Positions 55,005 to 63,591 are shown, numbered from the stretch's first letter. The stretch: DNA of 64,000 nucleotides from Rikenella sp031549665 (GCA_031549665.1 JAVBPJ010000002.1:1-64000), one strand, 5' to 3'. Numbers and translations: made by a program. Notes: a model not told the origin generated them from the letters alone.

Positions 55005-56768
55005 TTACGGGTGGACTTTGAGGTCCCTGATCTGCAACTGAACCGTGGGCGGACGGTGGAACAGATTTTCCGAAATGGTGTAGCAAATATCGAACGGAGT
55101 CCCCTGTTTGATGGGGTCGAACTGCTCCATCTGGTTGAACGCAATGGCGGGCAGGGGGCGGTAGGGTTCGCCCTGCACCAGCTCCATTTTAAGGTGTTCA
55201 TGCCTGATCCCCACCGGTTTGGCGGTACCGATGTCCGACACGCCCAGCGACTGAAAGACGGGCGAGGGATTTCCGGGCCCGAAAGGCTGAAAGCGGCGCA
55301 GGGCTTGCTGGAACTCGGAGGTGATTTCGGAAAAGAGGAGCGATTCGTCGATCTCGATCTTCGGCACCAGCGTGTCGGGGTCGATGTGGCGGTCGACGTA
55401 GGCGGTGAAGCGCTCGCGGAAGGCCTCCAGGTTTTCGGGCTTCAGGCTCATCCCCGCGGCATAGGTGTGGCCGCCGAAGTTTTCGAGCAGGTCGGCGCAC
55501 GACTCCACGGCCTGGTAGAGGTCGAACCCGGGAATCGAACGGGCCGAGCCGGTAATCAGGCCGTTGTTCATGGTCAGCACCACCGTGGGGCGGTAGTAGG
55601 TTTCGATCAGGCGCGAGGCCACGATCCCCACGATTCCTTTCACCCAGTTGGGGTTGTAGAGTACGGTGCAGTGGTGGTTTTCGAGTTCGGGGGTCTGTTT
55701 GAAGCACAGCAGCGCCTCCTCGGTGATGGAGCGGTCGATGCTCTTGCGGTCGTGGTTGACGGCTTCGATCTTGGCGACGTATTCACGGGCCTTGTACTCG
55801 TCCTGCACGGTGAGCAGGCGCACGGCGGTACGTCCGCCCGACTGGGCCCGGGGATCCTCCTCGTCGATCGGGATTTCGATCCGGCCCGCCGCGTTGATCC
55901 GGGGGCCGATTTTGAAGACGATGTCGTCGAGCTGGATGGTGCGCCGGTCGAGGCCGCATTGGCGGATAATCGCCTCGATCCCCTTGTTGGGGTTGGGCCG
56001 GGCGTTGAGCCGCTCGAGGCCGTAATAGGCCAGGATACGGTTTTCGTCCACGATCGGAACGATGTCCGAGGCGATGCTGACGGCCACCAGGTCGAGCATG
56101 GGCTCGATCTCGGAAAAGGGGCGTTCGCGGAATTGATGAAAGGCCTGAATGAGTTTGAACCCCACGCCGCACCCCGACAGCTCTTTGCAGGGGTATTCGC
56201 AGTCGGTCCGCTTGGGGTCGAGTACGGCCACGGCGGCGGGGATTTCGTCGCCGGGCAGGTGGTGGTCGCAGATGATGAAGTCGATGCCGAGGCTCTTGGC
56301 GTACTGCACCCGTTCCACGGCCTTGATGCCGCAGTCCAGGGCGATCACCAGGCTCACGCCGTTGTTGGCGGCGTAGTCGATCCCTTTCTGCGAAATGCCG
56401 TACCCCTCAGCATAGCGGTCGGGCACGTAGAAGAGCAGGTCGCACTCCCAGCGGCGCAGGTAGTTGTAGGTCATCGCCACGGCGGTGATCCCGTCCACGT
56501 CGTAGTCGCCATAGATCATTATGCGCTCCCGTTCGCCGATCGCACGTTCGATCCGCTGCACGGCGAGCATCATGTCTTTCATTCGGAACGGGTCGTGCAG
56601 CTCTTCGAGCCGGGGCTCAAAAAAGCGCTTGGCCTGTTCAAGGGTCTCGATGCCGCGACCGACAAGCAACCCCGCCAGCTTCGGATGGATGCCGAGGCCC
56701 GTGGCGAGTTGCCGAATCGTCGCAGGATCGCCGGCGGGCTTGAGTACCCACCGTTTTTCTGCTTGCAT
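55005..56768 (-). CDS. recJ: Single-stranded-DNA-specific exonuclease RecJ
   Basis: A 587-residue DHH-family 5'-3' exonuclease used in recombination and repair. Motifs include IYGDYDVDGITAVAMTYNYL (DHH motif I), DCGIKAVERV, FIICDHHLPGDEIP (motif III), and INAAGRIEIPIDEEDPRA with the DHHA1 part GIVGIVASRLIETYYRPTVV / GSARSIPGFDLYQAVESC. The OB-type C-terminal domain ends in IRDLKVHP. It lies 18 nt after lipB and is probably in the lipA-lipB-recJ operon. Confidence 0.95.
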   Translation of the reverse strand: MQAEKRWVLKPAGDPATIRQLATGLGIHPKLAGLLVGRGIETLEQAKRFFEPRLEELHDPFRMKDMMLAVQRIERAIGERERIMIYGDYDVDGITAVAMTYNYLRRWECDLLFYVPDRYAEGYGISQKGIDYAANNGVSLVIALDCGIKAVERVQYAKSLGIDFIICDHHLPGDEIPAAVAVLDPKRTDCEYPCKELSGCGVGFKLIQAFHQFRERPFSEIEPMLDLVAVSIASDIVPIVDENRILAYYGLERLNARPNPNKGIEAIIRQCGLDRRTIQLDDIVFKIGPRINAAGRIEIPIDEEDPRAQSGGRTAVRLLTVQDEYKAREYVAKIEAVNHDRKSIDRSITEEALLCFKQTPELENHHCTVLYNPNWVKGIVGIVASRLIETYYRPTVVLTMNNGLITGSARSIPGFDLYQAVESCADLLENFGGHTYAAGMSLKPENLEAFRERFTAYVDRHIDPDTLVPKIEIDESLLFSEITSEFQQALRRFQPFGPGNPSPVFQSLGVSDIGTAKPVGIRHEHLKMELVQGEPYRPLPAIAFNQMEQFDPIKQGTPFDICYTISENLFHRPPTVQLQIRDLKVHP

Positions 56769-56786
56769 GGTGTATGTTTTTTATTC

Positions 56787-57470
56787 TTATTGGCATGGGA
56801 GGGAGGGAAGGTGGCGCAGCAGGCTGCGTACAAAGCAAGCCTCTACTTCGGACAGCGAGGGAGCGGCCCCCGAGAGTTCCCGCTCGATCGAGGTAACGCC
56901 CTTGTCGGTGAATCCGCAGGGGTTGATGTGGGAGAAGTAGCTCAGGTCGGTCGATACGTTCAGTGCAAATCCGTGCATGGTAACGTACCGCGAGGCTTTG
57001 ACTCCGATGGCGCAAATTTTCCGGCGGCCGTCGATCCAGACGCCCGTGGCGCCGTCGAGCCGTTCGGAGGCGATGCCCCACTCGGACAGGGTGTCGATGA
57101 TGCACTCCTCCAGCAGGTGGATGTAGCCCTTGAGGCTCAGCCCCAGGGCTTCGAGATCGAAGATCGGGTAGCCCACCACCTGGCCGTAGCCGTGGTAGGT
57201 GATGTCGCCGCCCCGGTCGGTGCGGCAGTAGGTGGCGCCGATGCTCGCCAGGAACGCTTCGTTCACCAGCAGGTTGTTGGGCTGGCCGCTGCGCCCCAGG
57301 GTGTAGACGTGGGGGTGTTCGCAGAAGAGCAGCGCGTGGTGCCGCTCGCCGGCCCCCTGCAGTTTTTCCTGTTGCAGGCGGTCGAACGCCCTGCGCTGCC
57401 GGTCGAGGGCCTGTTGGTACTCGATCACGCCCAGGTTTTCTATGTCGAACCGGTTGGTCATTTGCTGCAT
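56787..57470 (-). CDS. lipB: Octanoyl-[ACP]:protein N-octanoyltransferase
   Basis: A 227-residue enzyme that moves octanoate from ACP to lipoyl-domain lysines. Motifs are HPHVYTLGRSGQPNNLLV, RTDRGGDITYHGYGQVVGYP and GRRKICAIGVKASRYVTMHG with the catalytic Lys. The catalytic Cys is in INPCGFTDKGVTSIE. Its start lies 13 nt inside lipA, so translation is coupled. LipA then inserts sulfur into the octanoyl group. Confidence 0.96.
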   Translation of the reverse strand: MQQMTNRFDIENLGVIEYQQALDRQRRAFDRLQQEKLQGAGERHHALLFCEHPHVYTLGRSGQPNNLLVNEAFLASIGATYCRTDRGGDITYHGYGQVVGYPIFDLEALGLSLKGYIHLLEECIIDTLSEWGIASERLDGATGVWIDGRRKICAIGVKASRYVTMHGFALNVSTDLSYFSHINPCGFTDKGVTSIERELSGAAPSLSEVEACFVRSLLRHLPSLPCQ

Positions 57471-58315
57471 GCCTGTTTATCGGCCCAGTACGAGGAGCGC
57501 ACCAGGGGGCCGCTCTCCACGTGGGTCAGGCCCCGCGCAAGGGCTTCTTCTTTGTAACGAACGAACGTTTCGGGAGTTACATACTCCGATACGGAAAGGT
57601 GTTTCGGGGTGGGCTGCAGGTACTGCCCCAGGGTCATGCGCCGCACCCCCGCGCGGACCAGGTCGTCCATCGTGGCGAGGACTTCGTCGAAGCGTTCTCC
57701 GAGGCCCACCATGATGCCGCTTTTGGTGTCGACGCCCGCCCGGTGCAGGCGGCTCAACACCTCGATCGAGGTGGCGTATTTGGCGCGGCTGCGCACCAGC
57801 GGGGTGATCCGTTCGACCGTTTCGAGGTTGTGCCCCACGATGTCGGCTCCGCTGGCCGCAATTTGCTCCAGCAGTTCGGGGCGGGCGTCGAAATCGGGGA
57901 TCAACAGTTCGATGGTGGTATCGGGGTTAAGCAGGCGTACCTGCCGCACGGTCTCGACCCAGTGGGCGGCTCCTCCGTCGGGCAGGTCGTCGCGGTCGAC
58001 CGAGGTAACCACGCAATGGCGCAGCTCCATCACCCGGATCGAACGGGCCACTTTGACCGGTTCGTTCGCATCGAGCGGGGCGGGGCGTCCGGTAGGCGTG
58101 GCACAGAACCGGCAGGCGCGGGTACACACCTCGCCGCCGATCAGGAAGGTGGCCGTGCCGCGGCTCCAACACTCCGAGATGTTGGGGCAGCGACCGCTCG
58201 AACAGATCGTGTGCAGGCCGTGCCGGCGCACCAGTCCCTCGACCCGCGCATACGCCGGATCGCGGTGCAGGCGGATTTTCAGCCAGTCGGGTTTGCGTTT
58301 TTGCAATTCTGCCAT
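57458..58315 (-). CDS. lipA: Lipoyl synthase
   Basis: A 285-residue radical SAM enzyme that inserts two sulfurs into octanoyl-protein. The auxiliary cluster Cys are 38, 43 and 49 (TICSSGRCPNISECW); the radical SAM set is C-x3-C-x2-C at 64, 68 and 71 (EVCTRACRFCATPTG). The C-terminal RSSYWAD carries the Ser that ligates the auxiliary cluster. The start at 58315 (MAELQKRKPDWLK) fits homologues; an in-frame Met at 58348 overlaps the -7 box. Confidence 0.96.
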   Translation of the reverse strand: MAELQKRKPDWLKIRLHRDPAYARVEGLVRRHGLHTICSSGRCPNISECWSRGTATFLIGGEVCTRACRFCATPTGRPAPLDANEPVKVARSIRVMELRHCVVTSVDRDDLPDGGAAHWVETVRQVRLLNPDTTIELLIPDFDARPELLEQIAASGADIVGHNLETVERITPLVRSRAKYATSIEVLSRLHRAGVDTKSGIMVGLGERFDEVLATMDDLVRAGVRRMTLGQYLQPTPKHLSVSEYVTPETFVRYKEEALARGLTHVESGPLVRSSYWADKQACSK

Positions 58316-58345
58316 GTTCGAGTATGCGGGAGCGGTTGGATCGGG

Positions 58346-58353
58346 CAAAGGTA
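58346..58353 (-). promoter_or_regulatory. -7 box for lipA-lipB-recJ
   Basis: TACCTTTG on the minus strand 30 nt upstream of the lipA start. No TTG at the -33 position. Confidence 0.5.
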
Positions 58354-58488
58354 CGCTTTTTTTACGTCGCAGGGTCGCCGGAAATCAACCCCAAACGCGC
58401 CCCGTTTCTCGTTGAAACTTGCTCGTATTGAGCTATTTCCATTGATTATACGTATAAATACTTAGCCGAAATAGGTGATTAAAACACT

Positions 58489-58518
58489 TTGCCATGCTAA
58501 AACAAACGGATACTTTTG
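58489..58518 (+). promoter_or_regulatory. Promoter of the Hdr-like operon
   Basis: TTG (58489-58491), a 19-bp spacer and TACTTTTG (58511-58518) match the Bacteroidetes consensus. The proposed ATG (58523) is only 4 nt past the -7 box, at or next to the expected transcription start, implying a leaderless mRNA or initiation at the next Met (58547). The upstream region (58440-58480) is unusually AT-rich. Confidence 0.75.
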
Positions 58519-58522
58519 TTGC

Positions 58523-59218
58523 ATGGAAAACTATTTCGACGAACTGATGCGGGATCAGCGCTTCGTGGAGGGGCTGAACGCCTGCATGAACTGCGGGGCC
58601 TGCACGGCGGTTTGTCCGGCGGCCGAGTACTACAACTACGACCCCCGCCGGATCGTGGACGAGGTGCAGGCGCGCGACGACGCCTCGATCGAGCGGCTGC
58701 TTCGGAGCGAAACCATTTGGTACTGCGGCGAGTGCATGTCGTGCCGGCCGCGTTGCCCGCGCGGGAACACTCCGGCCTACATCATTCAGGCGTTGCGCAA
58801 ACTGTCGCAGAAATACGGTTTCTTCACCGCGTCCGAAAAGGGGCGGCAACAGTACATCATTGGCAAGGCGCTGGGCGGCAACATGCTCGACCTGGGCTAC
58901 TGCATCCACCCCTCGCGCGTGGCTCCCGGAGGCCACCTGGAACAGGGCCCCGTCTGGCGCTGGATCCACGAGAACGACAAAGACGTGTTCGACCGCTTTG
59001 GCGACAACTACGGCCAACAGGGGCCGGGAGCGATGCGCCAGATCGACCCGGCGAGCATGGACGAGTTTCGCCGCATTTTCGAGGTGAGCGGCGGGATGGC
59101 CTTTCTGAAAAACATCGAACAGCAATCCCTCGAAAAAGCCTCCGAACTGGGAATGACTCCCGACCAATACGCCGATTTCGTCTATACCCAAAACGACGGA
59201 AGCCATTCGAACCAATAA
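58523..59218 (+). CDS. HdrC-like 4Fe-4S ferredoxin subunit
   Basis: A 231-residue soluble protein with two complete 4Fe-4S motifs: Cys21/24/27/31 (CMNCGACTAVCP) and Cys68/71/74/78 (CGECMSCRPRCP). A long C-terminal part (~90-231) follows, with the HdrC-type helix ALRKLSQKYG and an extra ~110-residue tail of unknown role. HdrC relays electrons between HdrA and HdrB. It is the first gene of a five-gene operon, 12 nt before the HdrB-like gene. An alternative start at 58547 would remove 8 residues and give a normal leader. Confidence 0.85.
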   Translation: MENYFDELMRDQRFVEGLNACMNCGACTAVCPAAEYYNYDPRRIVDEVQARDDASIERLLRSETIWYCGECMSCRPRCPRGNTPAYIIQALRKLSQKYGFFTASEKGRQQYIIGKALGGNMLDLGYCIHPSRVAPGGHLEQGPVWRWIHENDKDVFDRFGDNYGQQGPGAMRQIDPASMDEFRRIFEVSGGMAFLKNIEQQSLEKASELGMTPDQYADFVYTQNDGSHSNQ

Positions 59219-59230
59219 TCCGCAGCCGCT

Positions 59231-60286
59231 ATGAGATCCCGTTTTTCGAACTGGCAAGAGTACTCCAAAGAGATTGCCGACGACCACTACTACTACGCCC
59301 GCAGCTGCATCCGCCAGAATTTTTTCCCGGGGTCGGAGGCCGCGTTCCTGAACATCCTGCGCACCGACCTGGGGATGGATATCCACGAGGATCCACGCCA
59401 CACCACCTGCACCGGCATCGGCTACCACTCGGACGTGGTGCCGCTCGACACGACGATGGCCGTCATCGCGCGGCAATTTTCGTTGATGACCGAGGCGGGC
59501 TACGAAAATTACGTCGCCTCGTGCATCACCTCGTTCGGATTGTACAGCGAAGTACTCGACATGTGGCACCATTTCCCCGAACTCGAAGCCAAGGCCCGCG
59601 AAAACCTGTACAAAGCCACCGGCCGCGAATTCCAAAAACCCAAAAACCTGATCCACACCTCGGACCTGATCTTTCATGTGCGCGAAAAAATCGCGGCCAA
59701 GGCCAAATACCGCCTGGTGAACGCCGAAACGGGCGAGCCCCTCAAGGTGGTCGACCACATCGGCTGCCACTACGCCAAAGTGTTCCCCAAGAAAGGGATC
59801 GGCGGCGCCGAGTTCCCTTACGTTCTGGCGGGCATGGTGGCCTCGTGGGGGGGCGTGAGCGTCGACTACCCCGAACGGCGCCACTGCTGCGGGTTCGGCT
59901 TCCGCAACTACCTGGTGCAGGCCAACCGCGGTTACTCGATCGCCAATTCGAAGAAAAAATTCGAGTCGATGGCCCCTTTCCGGCCCGACTTCATCGTGGC
60001 CAACTGCCCCGGGTGCGCCATGTTCCTGGATCGCTGGCAATACACCCTGAACCAAATGCAGGGGCAGCAGCTCTACGCCATTCCCTCGCTCACCTACGAA
60101 GAGATGGCCGGCCTGATGATGGGGATCGACCCCTGGGACCTGGGGCTGCAACTCCACCAGACCCCCGTCGAGCCGCTGTTGAAAAAACTGGGGATTCCCT
60201 ACGACCCCAACACCAAATACCTGGGCCGCAACGGCAAATTCATCGGCAAACCCGCCAACCCCAATGAGCTGCAACTCGCCCGATAG
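59231..60286 (+). CDS. HdrB-like CCG-domain subunit
   Basis: A 351-residue protein of the HdrB family, which normally holds two noncubane [4Fe-4S] clusters that split a disulfide. The C-terminal CCG motif is complete: Cys179 (HIGCHYAK), Cys219-220 (RRHCCGFG), and Cys259/262 (ANCPGC). The N-terminal copy is degraded: Cys26, then a single Cys60 (TTCTGIGYH) where a CC pair is expected, and Cys98 with Ser101 in place of CxxC. It may therefore hold one cluster, not two. It lacks a signal or membrane helix. A gap of 85 bp separates it from the HdrA-like gene. Confidence 0.85.
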   Translation: MRSRFSNWQEYSKEIADDHYYYARSCIRQNFFPGSEAAFLNILRTDLGMDIHEDPRHTTCTGIGYHSDVVPLDTTMAVIARQFSLMTEAGYENYVASCITSFGLYSEVLDMWHHFPELEAKARENLYKATGREFQKPKNLIHTSDLIFHVREKIAAKAKYRLVNAETGEPLKVVDHIGCHYAKVFPKKGIGGAEFPYVLAGMVASWGGVSVDYPERRHCCGFGFRNYLVQANRGYSIANSKKKFESMAPFRPDFIVANCPGCAMFLDRWQYTLNQMQGQQLYAIPSLTYEEMAGLMMGIDPWDLGLQLHQTPVEPLLKKLGIPYDPNTKYLGRNGKFIGKPANPNELQLAR

Positions 60287-60290
60287 CGCC

Positions 60291-60371
60291 ATGCAAAACC
60301 AGTCGAACAACCCCGAAAAAAGCAACCGAACCGCTGCGGGAGCAGCGCACCGTTCAACCCGATCATTTTAG
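60291..60371 (+). CDS. Possible 26-codon small ORF between the HdrB- and HdrA-like genes
   Basis: An ATG at 60291 opens a 26-codon frame, starting MQNQSNNPEK and ending in a TAG directly before the HdrA-like ATG. Its composition (Asn, Gln, Ser, Arg, Ala) is not typical of a folded protein. It could be a leader peptide coupling translation to the next gene, or chance. I do not recognise it. Confidence 0.2.
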   Translation: MQNQSNNPEKSNRTAAGAAHRSTRSF

Positions 60372-61367
60372 ATGGAAAAAGTACTCGTCATCGGCGGCGG
60401 TATCGCCGGAATGCAAGCAGCCGCAGCCCTCAAGGCCGAGGGAGTGGAGGCGTTGATTCTGGAACAGAGCGACAAAACGGGCGGCCACGTGGCCGGCTGG
60501 GACCGCCTGTTCCCCACCCAGGCCGACGCGGCCGAAGTCATCGCCGCAGTGAGCCGTGCGGCCGCGGGAGTAAAAAGTGTCACCGGCCAGCAGATCGTCT
60601 CGCTCGAAAACGAAGGCGACCGCGTGGTGGCCGTCAGCCGGACCGGAGAACGGTTCGAGGGGTCGGCGGCGGTCGTAGCCACCGGGTTCGACCTGTTCGA
60701 CGCCCGCCTGAAGGAGGAGTACGGCTACGGCGTTTACGAGAACGTGATCACTTCGTCCGAACTGGAACAACAGTTCCGCGAGGGTTCCGTGCGCATGAAA
60801 GACGGCCGGGCGCCGCGCAAGATCGGTATTTTGCACTGCGTCGGCTCGCGCGACGAAAAGGTGGGGCAAAACCACTGCTCGCGGGTATGCTGCATCACCG
60901 GCATCAAACAAGCCATCGAGCTGCGCGAGGCGTTGCCCGACTGTTCGGTAACCAACTTCTACATGGACCTGCGGGCCTTTGGCAACGGCTACGAAGAGCT
61001 GTACCGCCGCTCGCAAATCCAGCACGGCGTTACCTACGTACGCGGCCGCATTTCGGAAGCCGGCGAAACCCTCGACAAACAGATTCAGGTAAAAGTGGAG
61101 GACACCCTGGTGGGCCGCCCCCTGAAGATCACCCTCGACCTGCTGGTGCTGCTGGTGGGCATGACCGCCCCCGCCTGTTGCGAAAGTTTCGGGCTGCCCC
61201 GGCAGGAGAACGGCTTTTTCGCCTCCGAAAATCCCTACACCAACCCCACGGGAAGCGCCCGGCGGGGCGTCTATTTTTGCGGCGCCGCCACCGGCCCAAA
61301 AAGCATCGGCGAAACCCTGAACGAAGCCGTGGCCGTGGTGGCCCGGATGAAACGCGACCTGCTGTAA
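60372..61367 (+). CDS. Minimal HdrA-like flavoprotein
   Basis: A 331-residue FAD protein. The dinucleotide site is VLVIGGGIAGMQAAAALKAE and the second flavin motif is RGVYFCGAATGPKSIGETL. The HdrA-specific cluster motif is present: Cys156 in GILHCVGSRD and Cys169, 173 and 174 in NHCSRVCC. Full HdrA (~650 residues) also carries ferredoxin domains; these are absent here, so classical electron bifurcation with ferredoxin is unlikely through this subunit alone. The gene stop and the next ATG share one base (TAATG). Confidence 0.87.
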   Translation: MEKVLVIGGGIAGMQAAAALKAEGVEALILEQSDKTGGHVAGWDRLFPTQADAAEVIAAVSRAAAGVKSVTGQQIVSLENEGDRVVAVSRTGERFEGSAAVVATGFDLFDARLKEEYGYGVYENVITSSELEQQFREGSVRMKDGRAPRKIGILHCVGSRDEKVGQNHCSRVCCITGIKQAIELREALPDCSVTNFYMDLRAFGNGYEELYRRSQIQHGVTYVRGRISEAGETLDKQIQVKVEDTLVGRPLKITLDLLVLLVGMTAPACCESFGLPRQENGFFASENPYTNPTGSARRGVYFCGAATGPKSIGETLNEAVAVVARMKRDLL

Positions 61368-61684
61368 TGGACTTCGGCTTTACCATCAACCCGCCCCGCA
61401 CCATCGACCTCGACCGGATCGACACCGGCCCCCTGGGGCGCGTGTTGGCCCGCGAACGGAGCCTGTTGCTCTGCATCGGCTGCGGCAGTTGCACGGCCAC
61501 CTGCACCACCGGCCAGTTCACCCCGTTCAGCCTGCGGCAGCTCCAGCACATGGTGCGCCGCGGACAGTACGACTACGCCCGCGAACGAATTGCCAACTGC
61601 ATGCTGTGCGGCAAGTGCCGCATGGTTTGCCCGCGCGGGGTACACACCCGCGCCGTACTGCACGCCCTGTTAGAAGAGTTATAA
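61367..61684 (+). CDS. Second HdrC-like small 4Fe-4S protein
   Basis: A 105-residue protein that is essentially one HdrC/Fer4 unit. The motifs are Cys36/39/42/46 (CIGCGSCTATC, lacking the usual Pro after the last Cys) and Cys78/81/84/88 (CMLCGKCRMVCP). The helical linker FSLRQLQHMVRRGQYDYARE is like HdrC. It overlaps the HdrA-like gene by 1 nt and lies 12 nt before the membrane fusion, so it may carry electrons between the soluble part and the membrane part. Confidence 0.87.
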   Translation: MDFGFTINPPRTIDLDRIDTGPLGRVLARERSLLLCIGCGSCTATCTTGQFTPFSLRQLQHMVRRGQYDYARERIANCMLCGKCRMVCPRGVHTRAVLHALLEEL

Positions 61685-61696
61685 TCACCGCCCCGT

Positions 61697-63508
61697 ATGT
61701 CGTCGTTCGGTCCCCTCTCCCCCTGGTTTTACGACCCCTTTGTGATCCCCTTCACCATCGGGTTGCTTTGGCTGGTAGGAGTCATTCTCTACAAATGGAT
61801 CCGCTGGTTCGTGGAGCTGCCCAAAGCCGACAAATCGCTGGTGGGGCACAAACTCTTCTCGAACCGTTCGATCAACGCGCTGGGCGAGGTGATTATGGAG
61901 TCGATCCTGCACCGCCGCATCTGGCAGCGCAACCCCGTGCTGGGTTACATGCACACCTCGCTGGCGCTGGGCTGGCTGCTGCTGATCATCGTCGGGAAGC
62001 TGGAGACCTCGACTTACATCCACGACGTGATCAACCCCCCGCACGTACACGTCTTTTTCCGCTACTTCTTCCCCGAGGAGCCCGAGACTTACATCCGCCA
62101 CTTCAACTGGGCGATGCTGATGGACTGGCTGCTGATTTTTGTGCTGAGCGGAGTACTGCTCGCCTGGTGCAAACGCTTCTACTCGCGCCTGATGGGAATG
62201 CGCCGCACCACGCGCCACACCCTGCTGGACCGCGTGGCGATGACCTCCCTGTGGCTGATCTTTCCGCTCCGGTTCCTTGCCGAATCGACCACCTGCGGCG
62301 TATTCGACAGCGGCCCCTTCTTCACCGGCGCCTCGGGCGACCTGCTGGCCTCGATGTTTCCCCGCGAGGTGTTGGCCGCCGCCGAGTGGCCCCTGTGGCT
62401 GGCCTACTCCACCGCGCTGGGCCTCTTTTTTGTGGCCATGCCCTATTCGCGCTACATGCACATCTTTACCGAGGTGCCGCTGATCTTCCTGCGCCACTAC
62501 CGCATCAAGGCTGCGCCCGAGGGGAACAGTTTCGACCGCTTCCAACTGGAGGCCTGTTCGCGGTGCGGCGTCTGCCTGGATCCCTGCCCCATCGCTTCAG
62601 AACTGAAAATCAACAACATACAGGCCGCCTATTTTGTGCGCGACCGGCGGTACGGACGGCTCACCGCGCAGGTGGCCGACACCTGCCTGATGTGCGGCCG
62701 CTGCACCGAAGCCTGCCCCGTGGGCCTGGAACTCGACACGCTCCGCCTGAGCGGACGGGTTCAACTGGCCGATGGGAGAACCCCCCGGTACGACTTCCTG
62801 CCCGCCGTGGCGGTCAACCCGCGCGAAAGTCTGCCCGACGCCCAGGGCAAGGTGGGGTTCTTTGCCGGCTGCATGACCCAGCTCACCCCCACCGTGCTAC
62901 GGGCCATGGAGAAGATTTTCGCCGCCGCCGGGGTAGCCCCCGTGTGGCTCGACCGCGAGGGAGGCGTATGCTGCGGCCGCCCCATGCGCCTGAGCGGCAA
63001 CCTGGGGGCCGCGCGCAAAATGGCCGACCACAACAGCGCCCGGTTCGAGGCGGCGGGGATCACCACGCTCGTTACCGGCTGCCCCATCTGCTACAAGAGT
63101 TTCACCACCGAGTACGACCTGGAACGGCTCGGGATCCGGGTGCTGCACCATTCGCAGTACATCGCCGAGCTGATCGCCTCGGGACACCTCAAGACCTCGG
63201 TCGTACAGGCCTCGTACGCCTACCACGACCCGTGCGAATTGCGCGGCATCCACTCCGAACCGCGCTACGTGCTGGCCCACGTGGCCACCCTGCACGCCAC
63301 CCCCGAGGAGCCGCACTGCTGCGGCGGAAGCCTGGCCAACCTCACCCTCGAAACCGCGTCCCAGGTAAAGATCGGCGCTCGGGTGGTCGAACGGCTCGCC
63401 GGAGCCGATTTCATCGCCACGGCCTGTCCGCAGTGTAAAAAATCGCTGGCCGCAGCAGGAAGAACTCCCGTGGTGGACATCTCGGAAGTGGTGGCGGCGG
63501 CCGTCTGA
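61697..63508 (+). CDS. Membrane HdrE-HdrD-like fusion (cytochrome b domain + two CCG motifs)
   Basis: A 603-residue fusion. Residues 1-265 carry about five helices (~16-37, 83-100, 138-157, 180-198, 232-250), with His86, His135 and His255 near their ends, like NarI/DsrM/HdrE haem b subunits. Two 4Fe-4S motifs follow (Cys287/290/293/297 and Cys330/333/336/340), then two complete CCG motifs (Cys392, 425-426, 462/465 and Cys513, 541-542, 577/580), as in HdrD/DsrK/GlpC. It should link the quinone pool to a thiol/disulfide-type site on the cytoplasmic face. It is the last gene of the operon. The substrate is unknown. Confidence 0.88.
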   Translation: MSSFGPLSPWFYDPFVIPFTIGLLWLVGVILYKWIRWFVELPKADKSLVGHKLFSNRSINALGEVIMESILHRRIWQRNPVLGYMHTSLALGWLLLIIVGKLETSTYIHDVINPPHVHVFFRYFFPEEPETYIRHFNWAMLMDWLLIFVLSGVLLAWCKRFYSRLMGMRRTTRHTLLDRVAMTSLWLIFPLRFLAESTTCGVFDSGPFFTGASGDLLASMFPREVLAAAEWPLWLAYSTALGLFFVAMPYSRYMHIFTEVPLIFLRHYRIKAAPEGNSFDRFQLEACSRCGVCLDPCPIASELKINNIQAAYFVRDRRYGRLTAQVADTCLMCGRCTEACPVGLELDTLRLSGRVQLADGRTPRYDFLPAVAVNPRESLPDAQGKVGFFAGCMTQLTPTVLRAMEKIFAAAGVAPVWLDREGGVCCGRPMRLSGNLGAARKMADHNSARFEAAGITTLVTGCPICYKSFTTEYDLERLGIRVLHHSQYIAELIASGHLKTSVVQASYAYHDPCELRGIHSEPRYVLAHVATLHATPEEPHCCGGSLANLTLETASQVKIGARVVERLAGADFIATACPQCKKSLAAAGRTPVVDISEVVAAAV

Positions 63509-63591
63509 CAGCCCCCGGAACAGGATTCAAAACGTCTCCCGTAAAATGGGGAGAAAGAGGGAAAGGCCCGCGCAAGATCGGCCAAAATCGT

